Below, piece after piece: positions 1 to 8,654 of a DNA stretch of 64,000 nt. Origin of the DNA: Bacillus sp. FJAT-45037 (GTDB lineage: Bacteria > Bacillota > Bacilli > Bacillales > Bacillaceae_D). A model generated the notes under the pieces. That model was not told the DNA's origin. It was given only the letters and a program-made list of their open reading frames with translations, and searched no databases. Every line of letters starts with the position of its first letter. Position 1 is the first letter of the stretch. The position numbers and the translations under genes were made by a program. The stretch lies in assembly GCF_002797325.1 (NCBI RefSeq), contig NZ_KZ454938.1, positions 2,616,267-2,680,266 of the forward strand. Reading direction: 5' to 3'.

Positions 1-466
1 GTTGGTTCACAATCGAACGCGCAATCGCGACACGTTGCTGTTCTCCACCTGAAAGTTCATCAGGTAATGCTCTCGCCTTGTTTTTCAAACGAACAATGTC
101 TAGAACATTCATTACTTTGCGTTTAATGACCGCAGGATCTTCTTCGATCACTTCTAGCGCAAAGGCTACATTTTCATAGACTGTTAGACTTGTCAGAAGT
201 TTAAAATCTTGGAACACCACACCTATACGACGACGTAACTTCGGAATATGCTTTTCTTTTATCGTCGAAAGGTTCGTATTATCTATAAGAATGTCGCCTT
301 TTGTCGGGCGCTCTTCGCGGTACATCATTTTAATGAATGTTGATTTCCCCGCACCACTCGGTCCAACAACGTAAACGAACTCACCTTTTTCAATTTTAAT
401 GTTAATACCATTTATCGCTTGGATATTGTTAGGATACATCTTCCAAACATCTTTCATTTCGATCAA
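1..466 (-). CDS. ftsE: Cell division ATP-binding protein FtsE (3' part cut by window edge)
   Basis: This is the ATPase of the FtsEX ABC-like complex, which sits at the membrane and controls peptidoglycan hydrolases (in Bacillus, CwlO). The visible N-terminal ~155 residues contain a Walker A region (VGPSGAGKST) and the ABC signature LSGGEQQR, followed by VAIARSIVNQ just before the window ends; the usual length is about 228 aa. I chose the TTG at 464-466 as start because AAGGAAGTGA lies at the right distance upstream, and the resulting N-terminus (MIEMKDV) matches FtsE proteins. The internal ATG at 455-457 has no better Shine-Dalgarno sequence. The neighbours cccB, yitT, prfB and secA follow the B. 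subtilis order, so ftsX should lie just outside the window. Confidence 0.93.
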   Translation of the reverse strand, partial: MIEMKDVWKMYPNNIQAINGINIKIEKGEFVYVVGPSGAGKSTFIKMMYREERPTKGDILIDNTNLSTIKEKHIPKLRRRIGVVFQDFKLLTSLTVYENVAFALEVIEEDPAVIKRKVMNVLDIVRLKNKARALPDELSGGEQQRVAIARSIVNQ

Positions 467-631
467 AAAATCACTTCCTTGCGTTCAGTATATCGTGGAT
501 TTTGTATGAATCTAATCTTTAGGAACGCTACTTACCCTTAGTTACTTCATACACAAACCCTTTTATGTATGCAATGTATTCTTTTGTAGAAAGCTCACCT
601 TATTTAGATTTTTCTGTCGGCTCGCTTACCC

Positions 632-640
632 ATTATACCA
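632..640 (-). promoter_or_regulatory. Possible extended -10 promoter for ftsE
   Basis: Read on the minus strand the site is TGGTATAAT, a perfect TATAAT preceded by the extended -10 TG. No good -35 is visible at 16-18 bp. It lies about 165 bp upstream of the ftsE start, so a long leader would follow. The rest of the 467-737 gap is AT-rich and shows no gene. Confidence 0.4.
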
Positions 641-737
641 TCATTTGAAACTTATGCATGTTCATTTATATTACATTTTCATTTCAAGTCTTGTTCCAAT
701 TGTAAAAAAAATGGTATAACATAACATGTTTTCACAA

Positions 738-774
738 CAAAAAAGATCTACTCTCTATGATGAGAATAGATCTT
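738..774 (-). terminator. Rho-independent terminator of cccB
   Basis: An inverted repeat (AGATCTAyTCTC / GAGAnTAGATCT) with a short loop is followed by a T-run on the minus strand. It lies directly downstream of the cccB stop codon and separates cccB from ftsE. Confidence 0.8.
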
Positions 775-779
775 AGGTG

Positions 780-1118
780 TTATTGAGCAGCTAACCATTC
801 CGCTAAGTTTGATGCTTCATCATCCTCAACGTTTTGAGCTGGCATTGTTCCAACACCATTATGAATAATGTCTTCAATTTCTGAAGCAGATAGACCTGTT
901 CCGATTAACGCCGGTCCGCCTCCTCCTTCAAGATTTCCACCGTGACATCCGATACAGCTAGCTTCATACGTTGCACGAGCTGAATCTGCATCATAGCTTG
1001 TTGCCTCATCCGCTGGCGCTTCGTCAGCTGGCGTCTCATCTACTGGAGCTTCTTCATCGCCGCCGCCACATGCTGTTAACATAGCAATTGCACCAATAGC
1101 TACTAGAAATTTTTTCAT
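780..1118 (-). CDS. cccB: Cytochrome c-551, membrane-anchored lipoprotein
   Basis: This is a small c-type cytochrome on the outer face of the membrane that carries electrons in the respiratory chain. The 112-aa protein has a lipoprotein signal peptide with lipobox LTAC (Cys17), a flexible acidic stretch rich in Asp, Glu, Pro and Ala (about residues 20-45), and one heme-binding CIGCH motif (Cys55, Cys58, His59). Met92 in GTMPAQ is the likely axial ligand. AAGGAGG precedes the ATG. The position between ftsE and the yitT-family gene matches B. subtilis cccB. The strongly acidic linker is unusual in sequence but typical of alkaliphile exported proteins. The length and the single CXXCH fit the cytochrome c-551 family. 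Confidence 0.92.
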   Translation of the reverse strand: MKKFLVAIGAIAMLTACGGGDEEAPVDETPADEAPADEATSYDADSARATYEASCIGCHGGNLEGGGGPALIGTGLSASEIEDIIHNGVGTMPAQNVEDDEASNLAEWLAAQ

Positions 1119-1194
1119 AGTTGTATTTCCTCCTTCATTATATGGTTGGTTTTGGGGTTTTCCCCAGTTATCAGTATAGCTGATTTATTATCTC

Positions 1195-2076
1195 TTATGC
1201 TCGTTTGAATCCTTCTCCAAGCACCTCAGTTGCATTCGTAACGACGACAAACGCTTTAGGATCAACGGCTCTAACGATTTGTTTCAATTTTGTGACTTCC
1301 TGTTGATTCACTACACACATCAACACAGGTCTTTCCGCATCCGTATAGCCACCGTATCCGCTTAGCTTTGTCACCCCGCGATCTACATCTTTAATAATGC
1401 TTTGGCGAACTTCCTCTTGATGACTAGAGATAATAAGGGCTACCTTTGCATAGCCTACCCCCATTTGCACGATATCAATCGTTTTTCCTGTAACAAATAA
1501 TGCAATTAAGGCATAAAGTGCCAACTCCAACCCGAACACGAGAGCAGATGTTAAGACGATGAGACCATCAATGACGAACACGCAGAACCCAATTGATAGG
1601 CCTGTATATTTTTGCGCAATTTGAGCGGCTAGATCCGTTCCACCTGTACTGGCATTAGCGCGAAAGACTGTTCCAAGACCGAGCCCTACGCCGATCCCTC
1701 CGAATAAGGCACCAAGTAATGGATCTTCAATCCCTACGGACCAATCACGGGAGAGGAAAACGACCAAAGGTAAGAAGACCGTCCCGACTAATGTTTTGAT
1801 TCCATATTTAAACCCACCTAATAGAAATATCCCTAAAATGAATAAAGGAATGTTGAACGCCCATAATGTGTAGGCAGGCTCAAAACCGACTGTGTAAGTG
1901 AGCAGTGTACTGATCCCACTTACACCACCCGAGGCAATTTTGTTTGGTAATAAGAATAAGTTAAAAGATAAGGCCACAATCGCTGACCCAAGAAGTATGT
2001 ACGTGTAATCAATGATGCTTTGCGTTAAAGGTTTGCGTGGCTCACGCCGCCTTTTTGAATTCCCCATGCTTGTCAC
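1195..2076 (-). CDS. YitT-family membrane protein with C-terminal DUF2179 domain (YvjA-like)
   Basis: This is an integral membrane protein of unknown substrate. It has about five or six hydrophobic segments over residues 20-210 with the glycine-rich NKIASGGVSGIS and STGGTDLAA motifs typical of the YitT family. A soluble C-terminal domain of about 60 residues (KLSGYGGYTD onwards) is the DUF2179 domain. In B. subtilis the gene between prfB and cccB is yvjA, of the same family, so the position supports the assignment. The start is either GTG at 2074-2076 or ATG at 2065-2067; a weak AAGAGAG lies upstream of both. The function is not established; family members have been linked to transport. Confidence 0.85.
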   Translation of the reverse strand: MTSMGNSKRRREPRKPLTQSIIDYTYILLGSAIVALSFNLFLLPNKIASGGVSGISTLLTYTVGFEPAYTLWAFNIPLFILGIFLLGGFKYGIKTLVGTVFLPLVVFLSRDWSVGIEDPLLGALFGGIGVGLGLGTVFRANASTGGTDLAAQIAQKYTGLSIGFCVFVIDGLIVLTSALVFGLELALYALIALFVTGKTIDIVQMGVGYAKVALIISSHQEEVRQSIIKDVDRGVTKLSGYGGYTDAERPVLMCVVNQQEVTKLKQIVRAVDPKAFVVVTNATEVLGEGFKRA

Positions 2077-2271
2077 ACTCTCTTTTCTTCTTAATATGTC
2101 CTAAATCCTTCGGTAGTATAGCACCCGCTTTATAAACTGTAAATGCGAGCTCACTAATGCGGTAAAGGAGTAGCGGGCGCAACTAAGAGAGGTAGCGTTT
2201 TATCATTAATACTCTTCCGACATCGTAGTAAAGTCCTCGACAAATTTCCCGGGCAACAATCGACAGAAACC

Positions 2272-2302
2272 AAAAAAAAGGCTGCTCCGTTGAACAGCCT
2301 CC
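2272..2302 (-). terminator. Rho-independent terminator of prfB
   Basis: The stem AGGCTG/CAGCCT has a 10-nt loop and is followed on the minus strand by eight T residues, 12 bp after the prfB stop codon. The remainder of the 2077-2271 gap shows no gene. Confidence 0.85.
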
Positions 2303-2314
2303 CCGTTACTGAAT

Positions 2315-3419
2315 TTACATTTTCAAGAATGAACGTAGATACGCATTTATAAATCCGTCTAGTTCTCCGTCCATGACGGCATTTGTGTTTCCGATCTCAA
2401 AGTTTGTGCGGTGATCTTTCACCATACTATAAGGATGGAACACATACGAGCGAATTTGCGAGCCCCAACCGATCTCTTTTTGTTCGCCACGTATGTCCGC
2501 TAGTTCTTGTTGTTGCTTTTCGATCTCTAGTTGATAAAGCTTTGACTTTAACATCTTCATCGCATGGTCACGGTTTTTAATCTGAGACCGTTCACTTTGA
2601 CACGTAACGACCGTATTTGTCGGTAAATGAGTAATGCGAATCGCCGAGTCGGTCGTATTAATATGCTGACCACCAGCGCCACTTGCACGATACGTATCGA
2701 CCTTTAAATCTTCGGTACGAATGTCAATTTCGACGGTATCATCTAATTCTGGCATAATTTCACACGATACAAACGATGTATGTCTGCGACCGGAGGAATC
2801 AAAAGGTGAAATACGAACGAGGCGGTGAACCCCTTTTTCCGCTTTTAAATACCCGTACGCATTATGTCCTTTAATGAGTAGCGTGACACTTTTCACACCC
2901 GCTTCATCGCCTGGTAAGTAATCCATCGTCTCGACTTTAAAGCCGCGACGCTCTGACCAGCGCGTGTACATGCGTAGTAGCATCGACGCCCAGTCTTGAG
3001 ATTCTGTTCCTCCAGCACCAGGATGCAGCTCTAAGATCGCATTGTTCTTGTCGTACGGCTCACTTAAAAGAAGCTGTAGTTCAAATGCATTGATCTCCTC
3101 TAGTAACGCTTTAAACCCTGTATCTAGTTCTTCTTCAAGACCTGAGTCCTCTTCTTCTTTCACTAGTTCATACGAGACTTCTAAGTTTTCGTGTTCTTCT
3201 TCTAGCCTTAAGAAGGTATTTACATGCTCCTTTAAAGCGTTCGATTCATTGATTACTGTTTGAGCGGATTCTTGATCGTTCCAAAATTCTGGATCTGTCA
3301 TAAATTCATCCAACTCCGCGATCCGTTCTTGCTTAGCCTCTAAGTCAAAGAGACCCCCTAAAGTCCGTTAATCGCTTGGCCATTGCTGCTAATTCTTGCT
3401 TCACTTCTACTAATTCCAT
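2315..3419 (-). CDS. prfB: Peptide chain release factor 2, programmed +1 frameshift
   Basis: RF2 recognises UGA and UAA stop codons and triggers release of the peptide from the ribosome. The gene starts at the ATG at 3417-3419 and reads 24 codons ([12 protein letters not shown]...) before an in-frame TGA at 3345-3347. It continues in the +1 frame for 343 codons to the stop at 2315, giving 367 aa, the normal RF2 length. The second frame holds the peptidyl-tRNA hydrolysis GGQ motif ([15 protein letters not shown]). The SPF tripeptide (VRISPFDSS) that reads the stop codon is also present. The gene is directly downstream of secA on the same strand, as in B. subtilis. Only the post-shift frame is a long open frame; the first exon-like part is short but clearly conserved. 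Confidence 0.95.
3344..3359 (-). promoter_or_regulatory. prfB: RF2 programmed +1 frameshift site
   Basis: Minus-strand reading gives AGGGGG (3354-3359), three bases, then CTT TGA C (3344-3350). This is the classic autoregulatory signal: an internal Shine-Dalgarno element just upstream of a slippery CTT followed by the poorly terminated UGA-C. When RF2 is scarce the ribosome shifts +1 and makes more RF2. Confidence 0.95.
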
Positions 3420-3439
3420 TTTCTCACCTCATGAGATAT

Positions 3440-3479
3440 TTAGCAGGTAGCCTCTAGCTTTTAGCTACCTGCTACTCGC
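3440..3479. repeat. AGCT-rich intergenic inverted repeat between secA and prfB
   Basis: GCAGGTAGC and GCTACCTGC form an inverted repeat with TAGCTTTTAGCTA wording between and around them. Related words recur at 39668-39712, 42650-42830 and 56405-56440. On either strand there is no T-run, so it is not a standard terminator. Confidence 0.6.
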
Positions 3480-3486
3480 TTGTTTC

Positions 3487-6006
3487 CTACTGATTCGTGC
3501 CGCAGCAGTTTTTGTATTTTTTTCCGCTTCCACAAACGCAAGCATCGTTACGTCCGATCGTTTCGCCTTTGCGGATTGGTTTCTTTTTCTTTACTTCTTG
3601 TTTCGATGTGTCTTGGTGGACCGCTTTTCCTTCAGCGACTTTTTGGCGCTCAAGGTTTTGCTGAACTTGTGCTTTCATGATGTACATCGATACTTCTTCC
3701 TCAATAGATGCAATCATCGCTTCAAACATTTCAAAGCCTTCGAAACGATATTCACGCAATGGATCATTTTGTCCGTAGGCACGTAAATGAATCCCTTGAC
3801 GTAGTTGATCCATTTGGTCGATATGATTCATCCACTTGCGATCAACGGTACGAAGCATAATAACTTTCTCGAACTCACGCATATGCTCAGTTGTAAACTG
3901 CTCTTCTTTCTCGTTGTAGCGTTCTTTTACCTTTTCCCAAATGAGTTCAACCATCTCTTCAGGATCAAGACCTTTAATTTCCTTTTCAGCGATCTCGCCT
4001 TCTTGAAGAAGGTTGGCGTTCATGTAATTGACAACAGCCGTTAAGTCCCAATCCTCTGGCACTTCACTCGTTGGTGTATGCAGACGAACGGTGCGATTAA
4101 TCACATCGTTAATCATGCCTTCAACAATTTTACGTAGATTGTCAGACTCTAATACTTCCATACGCTGCTTGTAAATGATTTCACGTTGTTCACGCATAAC
4201 ATCATCATATTGCAAGATTTGCTTACGCGCATCGAAGTTATTGCCCTCTACGCGTTTTTGAGCCGTTTCAACCGCACGAGATACGAGGCGACTCTCAATC
4301 GGTTGGTCTTCTTCCATTCCAAGACGCTCCATCATCGCGCGCATATTATCCGAACCGAAACGACGCATCAATTCATCTTCCATCGATAAATAGAATTGAG
4401 AAGAACCTGGGTCCCCTTGACGACCGGCACGTCCACGAAGCTGGTTATCAATTCGACGACTTTCATGACGTTCTGTTCCTAATACATGTAGACCACCTAG
4501 CTCGCGAACGCCTTCACCAAGCTTGATATCAGTACCACGGCCCGCCATATTTGTCGCGATCGTGACAGCGCCTTTTTGACCCGCACCTTCAATAATTTCT
4601 GCCTCATGCTCATGGTTTTTCGCGTTTAACACATGGTGAGGGACGCGACGTTTGTTCAGAAGCTTCGAAACAAGTTCAGACGTCTCTACGCTGACTGTAC
4701 CAACTAGAATAGGTTGGCCTTTTTTGTAGATTTCTTCAATTTCTGTCACAACAGCTTTAAATTTCGCTTCCATTGTTTTATAGATCAGATCCGCATTATC
4801 CGCACGTGCAATCGGGCGGTTCGTTGGAATAACCATAACGTCCATTCCATAAATATTGCGGAACTCTTCTTCTTCCGTCTTCGCTGTACCTGTCATCCCG
4901 GCAAGCTTTTGATACATACGGAAGTAGTTTTGGAATGTAATCGAAGCAAGCGTCATGCTCTCACGCTGGATCTGCATTCCTTCTTTTGCCTCGATCGCTT
5001 GGTGAAGACCATCGCTGTAGCGACGACCTTTCATTAGACGGCCCGTAAAGCTATCGACAATAACGACTTCCCCGTCTTCAACAACATAATCCGAATCACG
5101 CTGCATCACAATATGCGCTTTTAATGATTGATTTAAATGGTGATTTAATTGTACGTGCTTTTGATCATATAAGTTCTCAATTCCAAAGGCACGTTCGGCT
5201 TTTGAAACCCCTTCTTCTGTTAACTGTACCGCTTTTGACTTCTCATCAAACGTGTAATCTTCTTCTACTTTTAACACACGAATAAACGAGTTTGCTTGTG
5301 TATACAGTTGAGTCGAACGTTCAATCGAGCCTGAAATGATCAACGGCGTTCTCGCTTCATCGACTAAGATCGAGTCAACCTCATCGACTAAGGCAAAGTT
5401 AAGTGGTCGTTGCACCATTTGCTCTTTGTAAAGCACCATGTTATCACGAAGATAATCAAAGCCTAGCTCATTATTCGTGCTGTAGGTAATGTCTGCGCGA
5501 TACGATTCTGCTTTCTCTTCTTTTGACAAGCCTGATTCGTTCAGACCTACCGTTAAGCCGAGGAAACGATAGAGTTCGCCCATCATCTCACAGTCACGAC
5601 GTGCTAAATATTCATTGACCGTGACAACATGGACACCTTTTCCTGTAAGCGCATTTAAGTACACAGGCAACGTTCCAACTAAGGTTTTCCCTTCCCCTGT
5701 TTTCATCTCAGAAATATTCCCTTGGTGTAAGGCAATCCCCCCGAGAATCTGCACGCGGTAAGGCGTCATTTTTAATACTCGAGTCGATGCTTCTCGTACC
5801 GTCGCAAACGCTTCTGGTAATAAATCATCTACCGTTTCGCCCTTTTCAAGACGCTGCTTAAATTCTGTTGTTTTATTCTTCAGATCATCATCTGATAGCT
5901 TTTTCATGTCATCAGCAAGCTCATCAACCTTGTCCACAATCTTTTCGTTCTTCTTTACTTGACGTTGGCTTGGATCGCCTATGACTTTCTTTAGTAGTCC
6001 TAGCAT
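3487..6006 (-). CDS. secA: Preprotein translocase ATPase SecA
   Basis: SecA is the motor that pushes unfolded preproteins through the SecYEG channel. The 839-aa protein shows every expected part: the helicase-like Walker A MKTGEGKT (residues 101-108), the [12 protein letters not shown] Walker B region, the preprotein cross-linking domain, and the second helicase half with [17 protein letters not shown]. The C-terminal zinc-binding tail [13 protein letters not shown] binds SecB or ribosomes in other bacteria. The length is standard for Bacillus. It lies upstream of prfB with 67 bp between, as in B. subtilis, and probably shares its transcript. The ATG at 6004-6006 is preceded by GAGAGGGCGAATCC-type purine-rich sequence. 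Confidence 0.98.
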   Translation of the reverse strand: MLGLLKKVIGDPSQRQVKKNEKIVDKVDELADDMKKLSDDDLKNKTTEFKQRLEKGETVDDLLPEAFATVREASTRVLKMTPYRVQILGGIALHQGNISEMKTGEGKTLVGTLPVYLNALTGKGVHVVTVNEYLARRDCEMMGELYRFLGLTVGLNESGLSKEEKAESYRADITYSTNNELGFDYLRDNMVLYKEQMVQRPLNFALVDEVDSILVDEARTPLIISGSIERSTQLYTQANSFIRVLKVEEDYTFDEKSKAVQLTEEGVSKAERAFGIENLYDQKHVQLNHHLNQSLKAHIVMQRDSDYVVEDGEVVIVDSFTGRLMKGRRYSDGLHQAIEAKEGMQIQRESMTLASITFQNYFRMYQKLAGMTGTAKTEEEEFRNIYGMDVMVIPTNRPIARADNADLIYKTMEAKFKAVVTEIEEIYKKGQPILVGTVSVETSELVSKLLNKRRVPHHVLNAKNHEHEAEIIEGAGQKGAVTIATNMAGRGTDIKLGEGVRELGGLHVLGTERHESRRIDNQLRGRAGRQGDPGSSQFYLSMEDELMRRFGSDNMRAMMERLGMEEDQPIESRLVSRAVETAQKRVEGNNFDARKQILQYDDVMREQREIIYKQRMEVLESDNLRKIVEGMINDVINRTVRLHTPTSEVPEDWDLTAVVNYMNANLLQEGEIAEKEIKGLDPEEMVELIWEKVKERYNEKEEQFTTEHMREFEKVIMLRTVDRKWMNHIDQMDQLRQGIHLRAYGQNDPLREYRFEGFEMFEAMIASIEEEVSMYIMKAQVQQNLERQKVAEGKAVHQDTSKQEVKKKKPIRKGETIGRNDACVCGSGKKYKNCCGTNQ

Positions 6007-6077
6007 TGGATTCGCCCTCTCTTCATTCAGCTCATAGTGTGAATTATGAACGTGAAGCTTTATCTCACTTATGCTTA

Positions 6078-6106
6078 ATTTTAACAGTTTAAATCTAGCC
6101 TTACAA
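6078..6106 (-). promoter_or_regulatory. Probable sigma-A promoter of secA
   Basis: The minus strand reads TTGTAA (6101-6106), a 17-bp spacer and TAAAAT (6078-6083), about 70 bp upstream of secA. Both hexamers match the vegetative consensus in at least four of six positions. Confidence 0.5.
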
Positions 6107-6254
6107 GGTAATTGAGAATGGCTTACCCCTAAACAATTAAGAAAATGTTTAATAAAGCTAGGTTATGGGGTATTTGAAAAGTAGAAGCTGCTATAGGAAG
6201 TTGCTCTCGAGAGGCACGTGAAGCCTATGCAGTCACCTATCGAAAGGAGAAGGG

Positions 6255-6296
6255 ATGAATGAACGCTCGAACAATAATCCCTTATTAACGCTATGA
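6255..6296 (+). CDS. Possible 13-codon leader ORF coupled to the truncated response regulator
   Basis: AAAGGAGAAGGG is followed at once by an ATG and a 13-codon frame (MNERSNNNPLLTL). Its TGA overlaps the ATG of the next gene in an ATGA junction (6293-6296). The downstream regulator has no Shine-Dalgarno sequence of its own, so its translation would depend on this frame. It could be a leader peptide, or the fused ends of a sensor-kinase gene whose body has been lost; such regulators usually follow a kinase gene with an ATGA overlap. Nothing else supports a protein function. Confidence 0.4.
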   Translation: MNERSNNNPLLTL

Positions 6297-6736
6297 TCCA
6301 TGTACTTATCATTGAAAATGACCCAATGGTTGCTAAATTTAATGCAATCTTTATTGAACGCTTCTCTTCCTATAAACTCATCGGCACTGCACCAAGCGTG
6401 ACAGAAGGATGGGACTACCTTAAATCGAAGCATATCGATTTAATTTTACTCGACGTCTATTTGCAGCAAGAAAACGGGTTGGACTTTTTGAAAGAATTAA
6501 GACGGATCAATCACCCTGTCGATGTGATGTTTCTCGCATCGGTGAACGATTGCCAAACGATTCAAACCGCCTTCAGATACGGTGCGGTCGATTACGTCAT
6601 CAAACCGTTCGAATTCGACCGACTCCAACAGGCACTTGACCGCTTTGAACAAACGCATAAAAGGATGAAAAACCACTCCTTTCAACAAGATGAAGTTGAT
6701 CAATTATTTTTAACGAATGACCGCTACTCACATTAA
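6293..6736 (+). CDS. Response-regulator receiver protein of the CitT/DctR type, lacking its DNA-binding domain
   Basis: The protein has 147 aa. Residues 1-118 form a complete receiver domain: acidic pocket Glu8 and Asp10, phospho-acceptor Asp54 in LILLDVYLQ, switch Ser83, and Lys104 in YVIKPFEFDR. The sequence then follows the linker typical of CitT/DctR/MalR regulators (RMKNHSFQQDEVDQLF) but stops after ten more residues, where the family normally has a helix-turn-helix of about 90 residues. The stop codon lies inside a terminator hairpin. No sensor kinase is adjacent. It is either a decayed regulator or a stand-alone phosphate sink; the intact receiver residues make recent truncation or residual function possible. 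It interrupts the usual hpf-secA adjacency. Confidence 0.75.
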   Translation: MIHVLIIENDPMVAKFNAIFIERFSSYKLIGTAPSVTEGWDYLKSKHIDLILLDVYLQQENGLDFLKELRRINHPVDVMFLASVNDCQTIQTAFRYGAVDYVIKPFEFDRLQQALDRFEQTHKRMKNHSFQQDEVDQLFLTNDRYSH

Positions 6737-6751
6737 ATGAGTAGCTTTTTT
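6723..6751 (+). terminator. Rho-independent terminator overlapping the end of the response regulator
   Basis: GCTACTCA and TGAGTAGC form a perfect 8-bp stem followed by six T residues. The hairpin includes the last codons and stop codon of the regulator gene. Confidence 0.85.
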
Positions 6752-6846
6752 CATGTTGGTTTAAGCAAATCAGTCCCACAAACGCCCAGAACGGCATAGA
6801 GTGGAGAAAGGAAATTTGTTTTTATTTCCATTATATTGAAGCGTTT

Positions 6847-6939
6847 GCGCGGAAATGGACTGAAGTTGCGCGAAAACGTCTGCTAGTCGCGCGAAAAATC
6901 CATCAATATGCGCGGAAACCTCGTAAACTTGCGCGAAAC
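6847..6939. repeat. Array of five GCGCGRAAA words with exact 21-bp period
   Basis: The nine-base word GCGCGRAAA (R = A or G) starts at 6847, 6868, 6889, 6910 and 6931, each 21 bp after the last. The 12 bases between words are not conserved. Every reading frame across the array is broken by a stop or lacks a start, so it is not a coding repeat. The period equals two turns of B-DNA. The array fills the gap between the response regulator and the DUF1906-like gene. Confidence 0.9.
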
Positions 6940-7033
6940 GACGCGCCTACACCACACATCAACGAAAAGTCATGTATTCTAGCATGCTAAATCATGCATG
7001 AGGATTGATTTTAATGAGAGAGGAAGAGATTGT

Positions 7034-7693
7034 ATGAGATTAAATCGCAATATTAACTGGGGGGTTGACTCCGCGGCGGCGGTTACCGAAGATCTGTATG
7101 CTTGCGTGACATCAAACTATGGGCAGCCTGACTTTTGGGGTCGTTACTTGACCACCATTGAAAATGTGAGTGATGGTCTCACGCGTGAAGAGATCGGTTA
7201 TATTCGCAATCAAGGAATGAAGATCATGCCGATTTACAATAATTTCAGCGAAGCCATCGGGGACCGGGCTGGCCATGTCGCCGCACGTAATGCGATCTTC
7301 CAAGCAAGGAGGCTCGGTATCGGCGAAGGGAGCTTTATCTTCGCCAATATCGAAAACTTCTTCCCTGTCGATGCAGCGTGGATCACCGCGTGGGCAGGCG
7401 CTTTCTTAAATAGTCCGTTTCGCCCCGGTTATTACGGAGACCCCGTAGAAGGAGATTTTAACGCGGCCTATTGCGCGGCAGCCGAATCAAGTGAAACGGT
7501 ACGTCAGCAAGCTGTTATTTTTAGTGCCGAGCCAGAACCCGGTACCAGCCCGAAAAATCGAATCCCGCGCTACAACCCAGCTCGACCTGATTGCGAGGCC
7601 AACGTCTGGGCATGGCAATATGGGCGCGATTCCGAAACATGCCCGATTGACACGGTGTTAATGGAAACAAAGCTATATGAATCATTAGGATAA
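7034..7693 (+). CDS. DUF1906 (Rv2525c-like) glycoside-hydrolase-fold protein
   Basis: The protein has about 219 aa and begins MRLNRNINWGVDS. The opening WGVDSAAA, the GRYLTT segment and the later GEGSFIFANIENF stretch fit the glycoside-hydrolase-like TIM-barrel domain of the DUF1906/Rv2525c family, which often acts on or binds cell-wall glycans. No signal peptide or membrane segment is visible. The ATG at 7034 is preferred over the in-frame ATG at 6998 because a purine-rich GAGAGGAAGAG precedes it and the extra 12 residues look unlike the family. The base composition is more GC-rich than that of secA and hpf around it. Substrate and role are unknown. Confidence 0.65.
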   Translation: MRLNRNINWGVDSAAAVTEDLYACVTSNYGQPDFWGRYLTTIENVSDGLTREEIGYIRNQGMKIMPIYNNFSEAIGDRAGHVAARNAIFQARRLGIGEGSFIFANIENFFPVDAAWITAWAGAFLNSPFRPGYYGDPVEGDFNAAYCAAAESSETVRQQAVIFSAEPEPGTSPKNRIPRYNPARPDCEANVWAWQYGRDSETCPIDTVLMETKLYESLG

Positions 7694-7698
7694 AGACA

Positions 7699-7734
7699 AA
7701 AAAGGAGCACAGCATCGATGGCTGCGCTCCTTTC
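7699..7734. terminator. Bidirectional terminator between the DUF1906 gene and hpf
   Basis: A long stem (GGAGCRCAGC / GCTGyGCTCC, loop CATCGAT) is flanked by A- and T-runs. It can stop transcripts of the plus-strand gene and of hpf, which converge here. Confidence 0.85.
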
Positions 7735-7745
7735 ACATTTTTAAT

Positions 7746-8297
7746 TTAAGCTTCTGATTCAATTAAACCATACTTACCGTCTTTACGGCGATACACAACA
7801 TTTGTCACACCGTCTACAGCATTTTGGAAGACGAAGAAGCTATGACCTAACATATCCATCTGCAGAATCGCTTCCTCTGCATCCATTGGCTTAAGGTTGA
7901 AACGTTTTTTACGGACCACTTGAATTTCATCGTCATCCAATTCTTCTTGTTCAAGAGGCTCTAGTTCATTTTTGAACATGTATTTCAAGCTTCCTTCTTG
8001 ACGGAACTTGCGGTTTACTTTTGTTTTGTGCTTGCGAATTTGACGTTCAAGCTTCTCAATCACATTATCAATGGCCGCATACATATCAGTGTGGACTTCC
8101 TCACCACGTAATAAGAGCTGCGGCATTGGGATTGTCACCTCGATGATGTGTTGGGTATTGAGCACCTGCATTTTAACATTGACATCAGCAACAGGCGTTG
8201 TGTCGAAATAGCGTTCAAGCTTCCCAACTTTTTTCTCAACATAGTCACGCAATGCTGGAGTTACTTCGATGTTTTCACCACGAATATTATAATTCAT
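7746..8297 (-). CDS. hpf: Ribosome hibernation promoting factor, long form
   Basis: The protein binds the small ribosomal subunit and pairs 70S ribosomes into inactive 100S dimers in stationary phase or stress. At 183 aa it is the long form: an N-terminal S30AE/YfiA domain (residues 1-100, MNYNIRGENIEVTPALRDYVEKK-type start), an acidic linker (DDDE), and the C-terminal dimerisation domain ending KDGKYGLIE. The ATG at 8295-8297 follows AAGGAGGAG. B. subtilis hpf (yvyD) is also upstream of secA and is induced by sigma-B; the promoter described at 8335-8361 fits that control. Confidence 0.95.
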   Translation of the reverse strand: MNYNIRGENIEVTPALRDYVEKKVGKLERYFDTTPVADVNVKMQVLNTQHIIEVTIPMPQLLLRGEEVHTDMYAAIDNVIEKLERQIRKHKTKVNRKFRQEGSLKYMFKNELEPLEQEELDDDEIQVVRKKRFNLKPMDAEEAILQMDMLGHSFFVFQNAVDGVTNVVYRRKDGKYGLIESEA

Positions 8298-8334
8298 AAA
8301 GAACTCCTCCTTTTCTATGTAGTTAGTATTCTAC

Positions 8335-8361
8335 ATACCCGTTTAATATTCCTTCTTAAAC
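8335..8361 (-). promoter_or_regulatory. Sigma-B-type (general stress) promoter of hpf
   Basis: The minus strand reads GTTTAA (8356-8361), a 15-bp spacer and GGGTAT (8335-8340). This matches the sigma-B consensus GTTTaa-N12-15-GGGtAt almost perfectly and lies about 40 bp upstream of the hpf start. Confidence 0.85.
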
Positions 8362-8582
8362 ATAAAATTAATTATTAAATTGTGACAATTTTCTACACGT
8401 AGAGAAATATACGTATCATTTCGTTTGAACGATCGGCAATTTCGAATGTTTCAAGTAACCGATATGACGGTATTCTGCCACCTTCATAGGCTATCCACCT
8501 TGGCCGTTTTCAATCGTTCCAATCCTTCCCTTATTCGACAAATGTATTTTCAAGCGAAAGGGAAAAGGTATTTTAGAATACT

Positions 8583-8612
8583 AAAAACCCACCCTGAAAT
8601 CAGGATGGGTTG
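8583..8612 (-). terminator. Rho-independent terminator of the cold-shock gene
   Basis: The stem AACCCAyCCTGA / TCAGGrTGGGTT is followed on the minus strand by TTTTTAG, about 40 bp after the cold-shock stop codon. The rest of the 8362-8582 gap shows no gene. Confidence 0.85.
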
Positions 8613-8654
8613 GATCGTTATAGCTATAGTTCATTTCCTACCCAGGAATGTGAA

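Noticed and set aside
6847-6939. CRISPR array
   Set aside because: The conserved word is only nine bases and spacers are 12 bases, far too short, and no cas gene is present.
8455-8475. CCGATAT on the plus strand, a possible sigma-D -10
   Set aside because: No TAAA-like -35 lies 14-16 bp upstream and no plus-strand gene follows before 9197.
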